The position numbers and the translations under genes were made by a program. A stretch of 64,000 bases of DNA, taken from positions 165,786,296 to 165,850,295 of the forward strand of contig NC_089492.1 in assembly GCF_036850765.1 (NCBI RefSeq), in the 5' to 3' direction. The notes beneath the pieces are model-generated. The model saw nothing but the letters and a program-made list of their open reading frames with translations, was not told the origin of the DNA and did no database searches. This document shows positions 21,541 through 33,700 of the stretch, in pieces. Each line of letters begins with the position of its first letter. Position 1 is the stretch's first letter. This stretch comes from Saccopteryx bilineata (taxonomy: Eukaryota; Chordata; Mammalia; Chiroptera; Emballonuridae).

Positions 21541-22205
21541 AAAATAAATAAATAAATAAAATGTCTGGATAGAATGACACCTGAGGCTAAGGAGCAGGCC
21601 ACATTTAATACCGTACCTAATCATTGAATTACAGTACTGAGCCCAACAAGTAGCCAGCAATAAGAGGCAACAGAAAGTGGATATTAGGGGAACTTGAACT
21701 TTTAAAGGAACTTCCCCCAGGCCAAGACTAGATAAAAGCAGGCCTAGGAGTGCAGCTGATATTTACAATGGCACCTGGGCCCAGCAGAGGCAGCCACAAG
21801 ATCTGGATCACCTGTAACTCCTAAAAGGCTGATAAGAGCCAGTTATAGGCAGTGATCCCCACTGATCTGCACCAGCCCCTGGACAGGGAGGTCCAAGGCA
21901 GGCACATTCAGTGGCCAGATATAGAAAGCACCAGATCAGGACCTAACAACCCTTCTTAGAGTGAAAGTTTAAAGAAGGGTTCCTCACACCTGACCCAGCT
22001 AAGACATGGAAAATGCCAACACAAACAGCAAAAAAGAACAGTGATAGCAGATAAGTAGTCCACAGCAGATTACAAACAACAGCTGATGCCAACCAAAGAA
22101 GGCCTAAAATAACACAACAGAAAATTGGAGACAGACAATACCAACCCTAGACTTAGCTAGCTTCATAAACAACACAGCCAAACAAGAAGTGCATACACAG
22201 ACAAA

Positions 22206-23131
22206 ATGGGAAGACAGAGAAATGCAATCCAAATGAATCAACAAGAGAAATCCCCCCAAAAAGAATTGAGTGCGATGAAAATAACCAAACTATTGGAGGC
22301 ATAATTTAAAATAATGATTATTAGAATGGTCAAAGATCTTAGAACAACAATGGATGGACACAATGAGCACCTAAATAAAGAGATAACAAGCATCAAAAAG
22401 GAAATTGAAATAATAAAGAAGAACCAGTCAGAAATGACAAATACAATATTAGAAATGAAGACTACACTAGAAGAAATTAAAAGCAGGCTGAATGAAGCAG
22501 AGGATCAAATCAGCGAGTTAGAAGACAAGCTAAAATAAAGCATGGAAGCAGAGCAGCAAAAGAAAAGAGGATCAAAAATCTGAAGAAACTCTAAACAAGC
22601 TCTGTGACAACATAAAGAGAAACAACATCTGCATCATTGGGGTTCCTGAAGAAGAAGAGAAAGAACAAGAGATAGAGAACCTGATTGAAGAAATCATCGC
22701 TGAAAACTTCCCTAAATTGATGCAGGGAAAAGTCACACAAGTTCAAAAAAAACCACAGAGAATTCCATTAAAGAGAAACCCAAATAAACCACCTACACCA
22801 AGAGACATCATAATTAAAATACCAAAGCTAAGAGATAAAGAAAAAATACTAAAAGCTGCAAGGGAAAAAAAAGTTAATTACCTACAAATGAGCCCCCATA
22901 AGGATGACATCCGACTTCTCAACAGAAACACTTGAGGCCAGAAGGGAATGGCAAGAAATATACAAAATAATGCAATGGAGAACAAGAGCCTACAACCAAG
23001 GCTTCTTTATCCAGCAACATTATCATTTAAAATTGAAGGAGACATGAAAAGCTTCCCAGACAAAAAAAAAACTTAAAGAATTCATTACAACAAAACCAGT
23101 GCTGCAAGAAATGTTAAGGGACCTGTTGTAA
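22206..23131 (+). pseudogene. L1-C ORF1p pseudogene
   Basis: Starting at ATG 22206, the translation has the typical Lys/Glu/Gln coiled coil (the EIEIIKKNQSEMTNTILEMK region near 22410-22470) and an RRM start (NNICIIGVPEEE near 22625). The C-terminal domain follows, with PRDIIIKIPK and LKAAREKK. An in-frame TAA falls about 32 codons in and another ends the 22314 frame at 22538, and further frame changes follow. The natural end is TAA at 23129-23131, giving about 308 codons, slightly short for the family. It is not functional. Confidence 0.85.
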
Positions 23132-23185
23132 ACAGAACAAAGGGGGGAAATATAATAAAAGAGGAATGTAGATTTAAAGAATAAA

Positions 23186-26100
23186 ATGGCAATAAACAAC
23201 TACATATCAATAATAACCTTAAATGTAATGATCCAATCAAAAGACATAGCCTGACCTGTGGTGGTGCAGTGGATAAAGCGTGGACCTGGGAATGCTGAGG
23301 TCGCCAGTTCGAAACCCTGGGCTTGCCTGGTGAAGGCACATATGGGAGTTGATGCTTCCAGCTCCTCCCCTCTTCTCTCTGTCTCTCTCTCCCTCTCTCT
23401 CTCCTCTCTAAAAATGAATAAATAAAATAAATTAAAAAAAATAAAGAAAGAAAGAAAATGAATGGATAAAAAAAAAGACATAGAATAGCTGCGTGGATAA
23501 GAAAACAGGACCCATACTTATGCTGTCTATAAAAGACACACCTCAAAACAAAAGATACACATAGACTGAAAGTAAAAAGTTGGAAAAAATATTTCATGCA
23601 AATGGGATTGAAAAAGAGCTGGGATAGCAATACATATATCTGACAAAACAGACTTTAAATCAAAGGCTATACTAAGGGATAAAGAAGGTCACTACATAAT
23701 GACAAAGGGAGCAATCCAACAGAAAAATATAACCATTATAAATATCTATGCACCTAATATAGGAACATCTAAATATATAAAGCAGACTTTGATAGACATA
23801 AAGTGCGAAATCAACAGCAATACTATAATAGTAAGGATTTCAATGCCCCACTAACATCACTATATAGATCCTCAAGAAAGAAAATTAACAAAGGAAAGCA
23901 GCCTTAAAAGATACACTAGATCAACTGGATTTAATAGATATCTTCAGAACCTTTCATGCTAAAGCAGCAGAATATACATTCATTTCAAATGCTCATGGTA
24001 CATTCTCTAGGATAGACCACATGTTAGGACACAAAAGGGGTCTCAACAAATTTAAGAAGATTGAAATCATTCATATCAAGCATCTTCTCTGATCAAATGG
24101 CATGAAACTAGAAATCAACTACAACAGAAAAACTGAAAAATACTCAAACATTTGGGAACTAAATAGTATGTTATTAAATAACAAATGGGTTAACAATGAG
24201 ACCAAAGAAGAAACAAAAGAACTCCTAGGAAAAAATGATAAAGAGCATACTCAAAATTTATGGGAAACAGCAAAAGCAGTACTAAGAGAGAACTTCATAG
24301 CATTACAGGCATACCTTAAGAAGCTAGAAAAAGCTCAAATAAACAACTTAATCCTGCTTCTAAAAGAACTAGAAAAAAGAACAGCAAGTAAAACCCAGAG
24401 GAAGTAGAAGGAAGGAAATAATAAAGATCAGAGCATGAATAAATGATATAGAGGCTAAAAAAACAATACAGAAGATCAATGAAACCAAGAGCTGGTTTTT
24501 TGAAAAGATAAACAAGATCGATGAACCTTTAACAAGACTCACCAAGAAAAAAAGAGACAGGACTCAAATAAATAAAATTAGAAATGAGAGTGGAGAAATA
24601 ACAACTGACACAACAGAAATACAAAGGATTGTAAGAAAATACTATAAAGAACTGTATGCCAAAAAGTTAGACAACTTAGGTGAAATGGACAAATTCCTTG
24701 AAACATATAATTTTTCAAAAATCCATCTGGAAGACTCAGAAAACAGAAACGGACCGATTACAACAAATAAGATCAAAACAGTTATCAAAATCTCCCAACA
24801 AACAAAAGCCTTGGGCCAGATGGCTTCACGGGCTAATTCTACCAAATATTCAAAGAAGAACTAACTCTTATCATGAACTTCTCAAACTATTTCAAAAAAT
24901 TCAAGAGGGGGGAAGACTTCCAAGCTCCTTTTATGAGGCGAACATAATTCTGATTCCAAAACCAGGCAAAGAAAACACAAAGAAAGAAAATTATAGACCA
25001 ATATCCCTGATGAATTTAGGTGCTAAAATACTCAACAAAATATTAGCAAACAGAATGCAGCAATACATGAAAAAAATCATACATCATGATCAAGTGGCAT
25101 TTATTCTGGAGAGGCAAGGCTGGTACAATATTTGCAAATCAATCAATGTGATTCATCACATTAAGAAAAGGAAGGAGAAAAACCACATGATAATATCAAT
25201 AGATGCAGAAAAAGCATTTGATAAAAATCCAGCACCCATTTATGATCAAAACTCTCAGCAAAGTGGGAATACAGAAAACATATCTCAACATGATAAAGGC
25301 CATCTATGACAAACCCACAGCCAACATCATACTCAATGTGCAAAAAAGGAAAGCAATCCCCTTAAGATCAGGAACAAAACAGAGGTGCCCCCTTTCACCA
25401 TTCTTATTCAACATAGTTCTGGAAGTCCTAGCCACAACAATCAGACAAGAAAAATTAATAAAAGGCATCCAAATTGGAAAAGAAGAAGTAAAACTATCAT
25501 TATTTGCAGATGATGTGATACTGTCTATAGAAAATCCTAAAGTCTCAGTCAAAAAACTACTGGACCTGCTAAATGAATTCAGCAAGGTGGCAGGATATAA
25601 AATTAATACTAAGAAATCAGAGGCATTTTTATACACCAACAATGAACAGTCAGAAAGAGAAATTAAGGAAACAATCCCCTTCACTATTGCAACAACAAAA
25701 AAATTAAGTACCTGGGAGTAAATTTAACCAAGGAGATAAAGACGTGTACTCGGAAAATTATAAAACATTGATAAAAAAAATCAAGAAAGATACAAACAAG
25801 TGGAAGCATATACCTGTTCATGGATAGAAAGAATAAACATCATTAAAATGTCTGTATTACCCAAAGCAATTTATAAATTCAATGCAATACCAATTAAAAT
25901 ACCAATGACACACTTCAAAGATATAGAACACATATTCCAAAAATTTATATGTAACTAAAAAAGAACATAAATAGCCTCAGCAATCTTGAAAAAGAAAAAT
26001 AAAGTGGGTGGTATCACACTTCCTGATACCAAGTTATACTACAAGGCCATTGTACTCAAAACAGCTTGGTACTGGCATAACAACAGGCATAAAAATCAAT

Positions 26101-27214
26101 GGAACAGAACAGAGAACCCAGAAATAAACCTACAGCTTTATGGACAATTGATATTTGACAAAGGAGATAAGAGCATACAATGGAGTGAAGATAGTCTCTT
26201 TACCAAATGGTGTTGGGAAAATTGAGCAGCTACCTGCAAAAAAATGAAACTAGACCACCAACTTACACCATTCACAAAAATAAACTCAAAATAGATCAAA
26301 GACTTAAATGTAAGTCATGAAACCATAAGCATCTTAGAAGACAACACAGGCAGTAAGCTCTCTGACATCTCCCGCAGAAATATATTTGCTGATTTATCTC
26401 CACAGGCAAGTGAAATAAAAGACAGGATGAACAAATAGGACTATAATAAACTAAAAAGTTTTTGCACAGCTAAAGACAATATGAACAAAATAAAAAGACA
26501 AACCACACAATGGGAGAACATATTCGACAATACGTTTGATAAGGCGTTAATAACCAACATTTATAAAGAACTTCTAAAACTCAACACCAGGAAGATAAAC
26601 AATCCAATCAAAAAATGAGCAAAATAAGTGAAAAGACACTTCTCCAAAGAGGATATACAGATGGCCAATAGGCATATGAAAAAATGTTCAACATCACTAA
26701 TCATTAGAGAAATGCAAATTAAAACCACAAGGAGATATCACCTCTCACCAGTCAGAATGGTGCTCATTAACAAAACAACACATAATAAATGCTGGTGAGG
26801 ATGTGGAGAAAAGGGAACCCTCCTGCACTGCTGGTAAGAATGCAGACTGGTGCAGTCAGTTTGGAAACCAGTATAGAGATTTTCAAAAAATTAGAAATGA
26901 AACTGCCTTTTGACCCAGCCATTCCACTTTTAGGAATATATCCCAAGAATACCATATCACTGATTCAAAAGGAGAAATGCACCCCCATGTTTATGGCAGC
27001 ATTTTTTACAATAGCCAAGATTTGCACACAGCCCAAGTGTCCATCAGAGGACGAGTGGATTAAAAAGCTTTGGTACATATACACAATCAAATACTATGGG
27101 GCCATGAAAAAGAAGGAAATCTTACCTTTTGTGACATCATGGATGGACCTGGAAACTATTATGTTTAGTGAAATAAGCCAGGCAGAGAAAGAAAAATATC
27201 ATATGACCATTTGA
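23186..27214 (+). pseudogene. L1-C ORF2 pseudogene (SINE-interrupted)
   Basis: The ATG at 23186 opens an endonuclease region that is broken at once by the SINE at 23250-23472 and by indels. The SDH and reverse-transcriptase regions remain readable in pieces: 24102-24407, 24680-25309 (with [21 protein letters not shown]) and 25203-25721 (with [12 protein letters not shown]). 26789-27214 is the C-terminal end. The Cys motif region near 26790 is degraded. The natural stop follows HMTI at 27212-27214. The many independent frameshifts and stops fit an old insertion. Confidence 0.88.
23250..23472 (+). mobile_element. bat SINE, 'gtggtgcagtggataaagcg' short form, nested in L1-C
   Basis: The head cctgacctgtggtggtgcag and B-box-like ttcgaaaccctgg are followed by a CT-rich tract and an A-rich (AAAT/AAAG) tail. 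An exact 11-bp duplication aaaagacatag flanks it (23239-23249 and 23473-23483). It lies inside the endonuclease region of L1-C, so it is younger than that L1. Confidence 0.92.
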
Positions 27215-27460
27215 AGAATCCAATGAACAATGTGGCCTGAGGAACGGAATTGAGACAGAGGAGAGATCAAAGGAAACAGAGGGAAAGAGGACAGAGGAAA
27301 AGGGGATGATAGGATGGGATAAACCTGAAGGGAATGGGGGAGGGCAATTTGGGGAGGGGGGCAAGGGAGATGTTGAGGGGAATATGGAGGAGTGGGGATG
27401 TATTTGGGGCGACACTAGAATCTATGTAAACACAATAAATTAAAATTAATACATTTTAAA

Positions 27461-27607
27461 AATTTACTTTTTATCAAATTTAAGTTTTTGGCCAGAATCC
27501 CTAATATTTTATCAGTTTAAGTTCTTTTAACTTTAAATTCATACCATTTATTTATTATTAAATCAATCAGTCAAAAATGGGGCTGTTTTGATGAGTGCAT
27601 TAACTTT
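27461..27607. other. short AT-rich spacer
   Basis: Nothing recognised between L1-C and the next SINE. Confidence 0.4.
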
Positions 27608-27988
27608 TTTTTTTTTAATTTTCATTTTTTAGAGAGAGACAGGAAGGGAGAGAGGTGGTGGGAGGAGCGAGGTGAGAAGCATCAACTCGTAGTTGCTTTA
27701 CTTTAGTTGTTTATTGATTGCTTCTCATATGCACCTTGACAGGGGGTGTGGAAACTCAAGCCCTGCCAGTGACCCCTTGCTCAAGCCAGCAACCTTTGGG
27801 CTCAAGCCATAGACCTTGGTCTTCAAGTCAGCAATGTTGAGCTCAAGCCAGTGACCTTTTGTCTCAATCCAGCAACCCCAGGATCATGTTGATGACCTCA
27901 TGCTCAAGCTAGCAACCTCAGGGTCACGAACTAGGGTCCTCAGCCTCCTGGGTCAGCTCTCCATCTATTGTACCACCACCAGTCAGGC
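27608..27988 (-). mobile_element. bat SINE, 'gtggtgcagtggata' type long form, minus strand
   Basis: The T-run and GA-rich start (27608-27690) followed by repeated 'ctcaagccagcaacc'-type units and a reversed tRNA-like head near 27960-27988 match the copies at 16843-17180 and 47705-48173. No clear duplication was found. Confidence 0.8.
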
Positions 27989-28440
27989 AAATGGATAACA
28001 GTTTGAATCTCATGTTAGCCAATTGATTCGGTGTCTTGTTTTGAAGGTATAACATTGAGAAAATCCCAGTTACACAGAATAAAAATCATAAAACAGAAGT
28101 TATTTAACAATAGCTTGCCTTAAATTTAACCATGAGCTGTAATTAACTGTTCTAGAAGAGCTTGGAAAGGGAATGGAGTGTTTCATGATTGTTTCAATAT
28201 TGAATCATTAACAATATCTAATATGTACTGTCATTCTTTAATTGGTTATTATTCTATGTGGAGAGCACAAATAAATGGATTCCTCAGATACTCTAAGTCT
28301 CCACTATTTTGAAGAAAATATGTTTTAATTGTATGATAACTTTTGATATTAGGATTTTTTGACTTAAGACCTTTTATAAAGTTTTATATAGTTCAGTTCT
28401 TGTCTCTGATAGCAGTGCAATCTGATTCAAAACAGTGAGC
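27989..28440. other. unassigned AT-rich stretch
   Basis: No gene or repeat recognised. Confidence 0.4.
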
Positions 28441-29100
28441 CTATTTTTTTTTATGTTAATGTAACGTGTGTTTCAGTTTCATTTCTGACCCTCTTTACAG
28501 TTATAAGCATAGTGACATTGTGGCTGTACACCACCACAATGCTTTTATTGAATTTATTTAAAATATTGTAAGATATGCAAGCTTGTACAACTACGTTGTG
28601 TTGCAGAAAAATTCTCTTCATCAGTAATTCTCCCAAAGTAATTTCTCATCTCATCTGAATTAGTTGTACAAATATCCTGTCTCAAATTTCACTATGAAAA
28701 ACCAAAATTTGGTACTTACATTCCACAGCATTACGAATAATGCTGAAAAGTCCACTGTTTAAAGAACATAACTTAATCAGGTCAGACAATTTGTGTGGAA
28801 TTATCCCACCTTGGGAAGAGGCTAGCATCTCTACAGAAGTCTCTGCGTGTCTGTGCAGCACGTAGTAATTCACTGAACTCACTTTAGCAGCAGCATTTAT
28901 TATGTTGTGACTTGTGCTGTTTTCCTGATCCTTATCTGCTCTCAGTACATATGGCATTGTGGTTTTGCCAGTTTATTTGAAAGAGTACTAAAATTGATCC
29001 CAACAGCTAAAAGTGTCTCCTGTTATGTAATAAATCTTTCTTTTTTGTACAATACCTGCACGATTGCATTACATAAGAACAAGCAAAAATGTTAGACCCC
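28441..29100 (-). other. unidentified segment with a 91-codon minus-strand frame
   Basis: On the minus strand, a 91-codon frame starting at 28957 has non-repetitive composition, unlike the low-complexity chance frames nearby. Near its end the DNA reads GAATGTAAGTAC, a possible splice donor at about 28718. Further downstream lies AATAAA (about 28543-28548) and then a run of nine A on the minus strand (28443-28451). This could be an exon, a processed pseudogene or an unnamed old repeat. I do not recognise the protein and assign no function. Confidence 0.25.
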
Positions 29101-29620
29101 CAGCGTTACTCCTGTCCGCTCAACTAGAAACAAACTGTGACAATGTTTAAATATCACACACTAGCAAGTTTTAGAGAGTCTTAGAATTATAATAATGGAG
29201 GCATTGTCACTCTTGTGAATATCTGAAAGTGTTTAGTGGAGAAATAGCTGAGAGTGTTCTCAGAAGTCTTGGGGTTTACTTCAAGAAGTCAGAGAGACAG
29301 GATGCAGTGGACTTTCAATGAGTCATTAACTTGACATTTGTTAGCTGTTTTGTTGACAGAATTTAGAAAAAAAAGTGGGTCTATTTTCATGACTGCCACT
29401 AGGACTAATTCTAGGGAAGGCACAAAACCGCAGGGCAGCTGCCTAGAGCTCCCAGAGGGCTAATGCTGGCCCCTATTTACCAGTGGGGAAAGGGAAGGTA
29501 CCTTTCAACTGTACACCCAGCAGGCTCTCAGGAGCTTTGAATTGACCCTCAGTCCTGACATCTGGAAATCCATCATTCTACATTGACACAGGGACTTGAG
29601 CTGAATGAATAATTAGTATG
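29101..29620. other. unassigned stretch
   Basis: No recognised gene or repeat. Confidence 0.4.
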
Positions 29621-29800
29621 ATTTAGAGAATTCAATTCAACTAGTATTTATTGAATGCACTGTGAACACACAGTGTTCTGGGCCAGGTGCTGGAGAAAGC
29701 AGGAAACAAGGATGGGAGAAAAACACAACAATATATGAAATGGTTCTAATCTGCAGAAGCTTTCAGTATTGATGGACAAAACACGCTTAGGAAATGATGA
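29621..29800. repeat. probable ancient mammalian interspersed repeat
   Basis: The string ATTCAACTAGTATTTATTGA followed by CAGTGTTCTGGGCCAGGTGC and a later AGAAGCTTTCAG block resembles a very common ancient mammalian repeat pattern. I cannot assign its class. Confidence 0.4.
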
Positions 29801-30025
29801 GAAAGGCCTGGAGACAATGTCTGATATTTAAAACCATGTGCTGACTACAGCCTCAGCGTGGGACATGGTTGAACGGGGTTTGGGGTGGCAAGGGGACGGT
29901 CAAGGTGCAGTTAACTGGGACAGGGAGAGATGATGAGTCCACATCAAGGACAAGACTGTGGAGGACAGCATGAGGATGCTGCAGAAGTGCTGGGGTATGG
30001 GAGGAGGATTAACTAACATTAATAT
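29801..30025. other. unassigned stretch
   Basis: No recognised gene or repeat. Confidence 0.4.
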
Positions 30026-30041
30026 CAAACCTGATTTTTAT

Positions 30042-30395
30042 TTGTTTGGTATTTTTTTAAGTGAGAAGCAGGGATGCAGAGAGACAGACTCCCGCATGCA
30101 CCTGACCAGGATCCACTCATCAAGCCTACCAGGGGGCGATGCACTGCCCATCTAGGGCATTGCTCCGATGCAACTGGAGCCATTCTAGTACCATGAAGCC
30201 ATCCTCAGCACCCGGGCCAACTTTGCTCCAATGGACCCTTGGCTGCAGGAGAAGAAGAGAGAGACAGAGAGAAGGGAGAGGAGGAAGGGTGGAGAAGCAG
30301 ATGGTCGCTTCTCCTGTGTGCCCTGACCAAGAATCGAACCTTGGGACATCCACATGCCAGGCCGACACTCCACCATGGAACCAACTGGCCAGGAC
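30042..30395 (-). mobile_element. bat SINE, long 'ggccctggccagttgg' type, minus strand
   Basis: Read on the minus strand it begins at about 30395 with the tRNA-like head and continues through the CT-rich middle. It ends with the GC-rich body (GGAGTCTGTC reversed near 30086). Flanking sequence shows an imperfect duplication built on caaac(t)ctgatttt (about 30027-30041 and 30396-30410). Confidence 0.85.
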
Positions 30396-30743
30396 TCAAA
30401 CTCTGATTTTGATAGAGATTCCTGCCAATCCTCCAGAAAATGTTTTCAGCCCTTTTCCGTTCTGAATCTATTTATTCTAAGCCAACTTCAATTCTACTGA
30501 CTATTAAAACTTTCTCCAAAAAGAAAAAGAAAAAAAAAATAGAGAACTTCTAATTAGGATAGCTCTGGAAATGATGGAATTATCAGAATAAATTTAAATT
30601 TTTCTAAAATTTATACTTAAGCTGAATACAGTTAGTATACAGAATAGGAGTATGAGGAAGAATAAGAATAATGAGGGAGGTTATATTTTAGTGATTAAAA
30701 TAATCTTCTGAACACATATCCTATTAATAAATGTGTGTGGTAG

Positions 30744-30936
30744 GACCTGACCTGTTGTATCAGTTCTTTAACAATGTTGTCCCAAAACAACAAGGTGGCA
30801 GGTTTGATCCCCGGTCAGGGCACACACAGGAAACAACCAAAAAATGCACAACTGAGTGGAACAGCAAATGCTTCTCTTTCTCCTCCATTCTCTCTCCCTT
30901 CCTTTCTCTGTCTCTCTAAAAATCAATAAAAATTAA
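30744..30936 (+). mobile_element. tRNA-derived bat SINE, short form (first of a tandem pair)
   Basis: The start gacctgacctgttgtatcag and B-box-like ggtttgatccccggtc are followed by a CT-rich tract and AATAAAAATT tail. The flanking imperfect 15-bp duplication (aaatgtgtgtggtag at 30729-30743, aaatgtttgtggtag at 31096-31110) encloses this SINE and the next one together. Confidence 0.85.
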
Positions 30937-31095
30937 GCCCTGGCCAGATAGCTCGGTTGGTTGGAGCATTGTCCCGGAGCATGGAGGTTGCCAGTTCAAT
31001 TACCCAGTCAGGGCACATACAGAAGCAGTTCAATGTTCCTGTCTCTCTCTCTCTCCTTGCCTCTCCCAAACAAAACAAAACAATGAAACAACAAC
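30937..31095 (+). mobile_element. tRNA-derived bat SINE, short form (second of a tandem pair)
   Basis: It starts gccctggccagatagctcgg directly at the A-rich tail of the first SINE and ends in an (AAAAC)n-like tail. The outer duplication is shared, so either it inserted into the tail of the first copy or the two arrived as one dimer. Confidence 0.85.
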
Positions 31096-31129
31096 AAATG
31101 TTTGTGGTAGACATTGTTTGTGTTCTCCA

Positions 31130-31510
31130 AGGGGTCTCCTCCCCTTCCAGACACATGGAATCACACTTTCCCATGTCTTTGAAGTTAGGCAGAGCAATGT
31201 GACTAACTTTGATCAATGCTGTCAGCCAACATGACGTGTATCACTTGTGGAAGAGAGCTTTTAAGAGCAGGGGCACGATTCCCCATGGTCCTCTTCTCTT
31301 GCCACACTATCTAAGAAGGTCACAAACACAGATGGAGCAGCAAAGTATGGCAGAGCCTCTATCAGCCAGGATCTCTGAGGCATCTCATGCAGGACGATTG
31401 CCCTGAAGAGTCACCTGGGACCTCAACAGATGTTGTGTGAACGATGAATAAACCTTTGAGATTTGGGGATGTTTGTTATCCTAGCATAATGTACCCTATC
31501 CTGATTTGGG
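31130..31510 (+). mobile_element. LTR-like ancient repeat with polyadenylation signal
   Basis: Blocks such as AGTGACGTGTATCACTTGTGG-like sequence, CTTTTAAGAGCAGGGGCACG, AATAAACCTTTGAGATTTGG and TTGTTATCCTAGCATAATG have the order of a mammalian MaLR-type LTR, with AATAAA near the end. Subfamily not assigned. Confidence 0.45.
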
Positions 31511-32565
31511 TTTGATTTTTCCTCTAACTTTCAGTTTTAAAATATTTGAATCTGGCTTAGTTATGTTAGGTCATTCAGTTCTAATAAGACCAAAGACACG
31601 ATTTTATCTCTATGCAAGCCAGTTAACTTCTTGGAGAGAAAGACTATTTCAGGAGTCTACAGAACTAGGACTTTTTATACCTTCTCCAATTCTATTGATT
31701 ACTCCTTTATTTCCAAAGGCACTGCTTGCCTCTCCAACTGTCCACCACCAAGCTACAGGTACCCTGCCAAGATTTCTGAGCTGTCTAGAGATTAAGACCA
31801 GCAGGTCTAGGTTAAGACGAGCATAGTTCTCACATCTCACTCACCAAGTTTTATTGGCATCGTCACATTTCTATATCTGGAACTTGAATGGAATGATACA
31901 CCACAATGCATGGGACCTGGCTTTCTGAGCAACCAAGGGATGGCACCCAAAAGTGCTGGGGAGTGAGTTCTGCTTACTCTACCAGTGGGAAACAGGAGAT
32001 GACAAGAGACAAGCAGATAAAAATTTTCCATGGAGGTATGGATTTTTCTTGCAATATTTCCAGAAGAAATTCCACCTGAGCAATGTTTCTTTGTGGCCCC
32101 TTGGGCAGATTTGGTCACCTTGATAATGCATCACACCACAGGGCTCCGCGTTGTTCCTTGCCTCGTTTCCCCTTTCCTCCCCACCCTCAACCCACGGGCT
32201 TGCACCTTCTGAGAAGGTACAGCGCTTGCATCCTTGTTTGGGCTCTGTAGAGAACCTGGACTAATGATGAGTCACAGACCTCACTCCAAAGCCCAGACAA
32301 CAAATTCACAAAAGGAAGCAGGGAACCTTCACGAGGTGAAAGACGGACAGTTGAAGAGGCTGCTTATGCTTGGATTCATCGCATGTCTCTGACTTCCCAT
32401 CTAGTGTATTTTTTGTTTCTTCCTAAAATGTACACATTTGAGAAGTTTTTCTAGTAAGGAGCTCATTGAATTTTTTCCCTTTCAGGGGGAAGAAGGAGTT
32501 CTGAAAATATTTTTATTTTATGCTTGTTCTTGAAAAGTAATTTTGCTGGGTACATTTCTAATTTG
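31511..32565. other. unassigned 1-kb stretch
   Basis: Several short frames on both strands (for example 31506-31826, 31837-32118), none with recognisable features. No repeat named. Confidence 0.4.
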
Positions 32566-32567
32566 AC

Positions 32568-32771
32568 AAAACTTTTTATTTATTGATTGTAGAGAGAGAG
32601 GAAGGGAGAGAGGGAGAGAGAGAGGAGAACATAAATTTTTGTTGTTCCACTTATTTATGCATTCATTGGTTGACTCTCATATTGTGCCCTGACCAGGGAT
32701 GGAACCTGCAACCCTGGCATAGCGCTCTAACCTGGATGACACTCTAACCAACTGAGCTATCTGGCAAGGGC
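32568..32771 (-). mobile_element. tRNA-derived bat SINE, short form, minus strand
   Basis: A GA-rich tract (32590-32630), the reversed B-box-like agggatggaacctgcaaccc and a reversed head ending in ctggcaagggcctg mark a short Ves-type SINE on the minus strand. Confidence 0.82.
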
Positions 32772-33130
32772 CTGATCCATCCTTTTTTGATGACAACTTT
32801 TCCTTGCTCATATTTCCAATCCCCTTTTCTCTCTTTCTTTCAGCATTTTTAATTGTACCATAATTGGAGTATCTCAGATCCTAGATGATCTAATTTGACT
32901 CTTATTTTAGTGACTTGTTTATTTCTATAATTGCTTGTGCATCTTCTATAATTTCAGTATGCAGTCTCCTGGTCAGGTCAGAAGAGGTTTGATAGACGTT
33001 ATCTAGAATTTCTAGATGTTTCAAAGTGGGATGTTTTGCAGGCTATTTTATTCATAAGACCGACAGAAACAGAAATCTCCAGAATGCTAAGCAAGTTGAA
33101 CAAATATAAATGATTGAAACGGTACAATAG
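32772..33130. other. unassigned AT-rich stretch
   Basis: No recognised gene or repeat. Confidence 0.4.
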
Positions 33131-33700
33131 CACGTGGTAACATATCCATGTGTAATGGGTGTCTCCATGCTTTTTGACCATCCCAGGTTATTTGAACAGC
33201 TTCCTATGTTTGGAGAGCTCCCCATAGTTTGGACGTGCACTTCCTACAGTGGAAGCCAGAACTTATTTGCCCTCTTCCCATGCGGGTGCAGGGAGCAGGC
33301 ATGCTACACAAACTCTGCCCATCTGGTGCCTCAGGGTAAGAGTTAGATCTGGAAAAGGGCAACATGAAGAGCAGAGCACAGAGGGGTATCTTTTGGCAGA
33401 AGAACAATATAATGTCTACTTTTAGGGGGACAGTAGCAGAACTCCTGATATATAGTGAATGCCTGGCATCACCAGTGGGCACTGTAGTGCTGCCTTTAGT
33501 GGTCTTTCCAATATGGTCCTGTGATGGGTCATATGCTTATCTGTGTAGCTTCCAAGCCCAACTCTCTGGCCCTCTCAAACAGTGTGTGATACCTGGTAGC
33601 CTATAATAAATCCCCTTGCTGCTTTAACTAGCTAAGCAGGTGACGATGTTTTTAATTAAGGACTCCCTCTGATAGTCTGTGGATATAACAGTGTACGGAG
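33131..33700 (+). mobile_element. possible ancient LTR-like repeat
   Basis: An AATAAATCCCCTTGCTGCTTT block followed by AACTAGCTAAGCAGGTGACG resembles the polyadenylation region of an old LTR-type element. The upstream 400 bp fit an LTR length but I cannot name a family. Confidence 0.3.

Larger units (their letters stand above)
21046..27460 (+). mobile_element. L1-C: older, nearly full-length LINE-1
   Basis: In order this element shows a GC-rich 5'UTR (about 21050-22205), decayed ORF1 (22206-23131), a spacer of only 54 nt, decayed ORF2 (23186-27214) with a SINE inside, and a short 3'UTR with a purine-rich block ending in A-rich sequence. Many stops and frameshifts mark it as clearly older than L1-A. 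Its C-terminal ORF2 resembles L1-B', placing both in an older lineage. I could not find a clear target-site duplication, so both ends are approximate. Confidence 0.85.

Noticed and set aside
23085..23630. 181-codon minus-strand frame
   Set aside because: It crosses the nested SINE and the antisense of L1-C ORF2; the frame is accidental.
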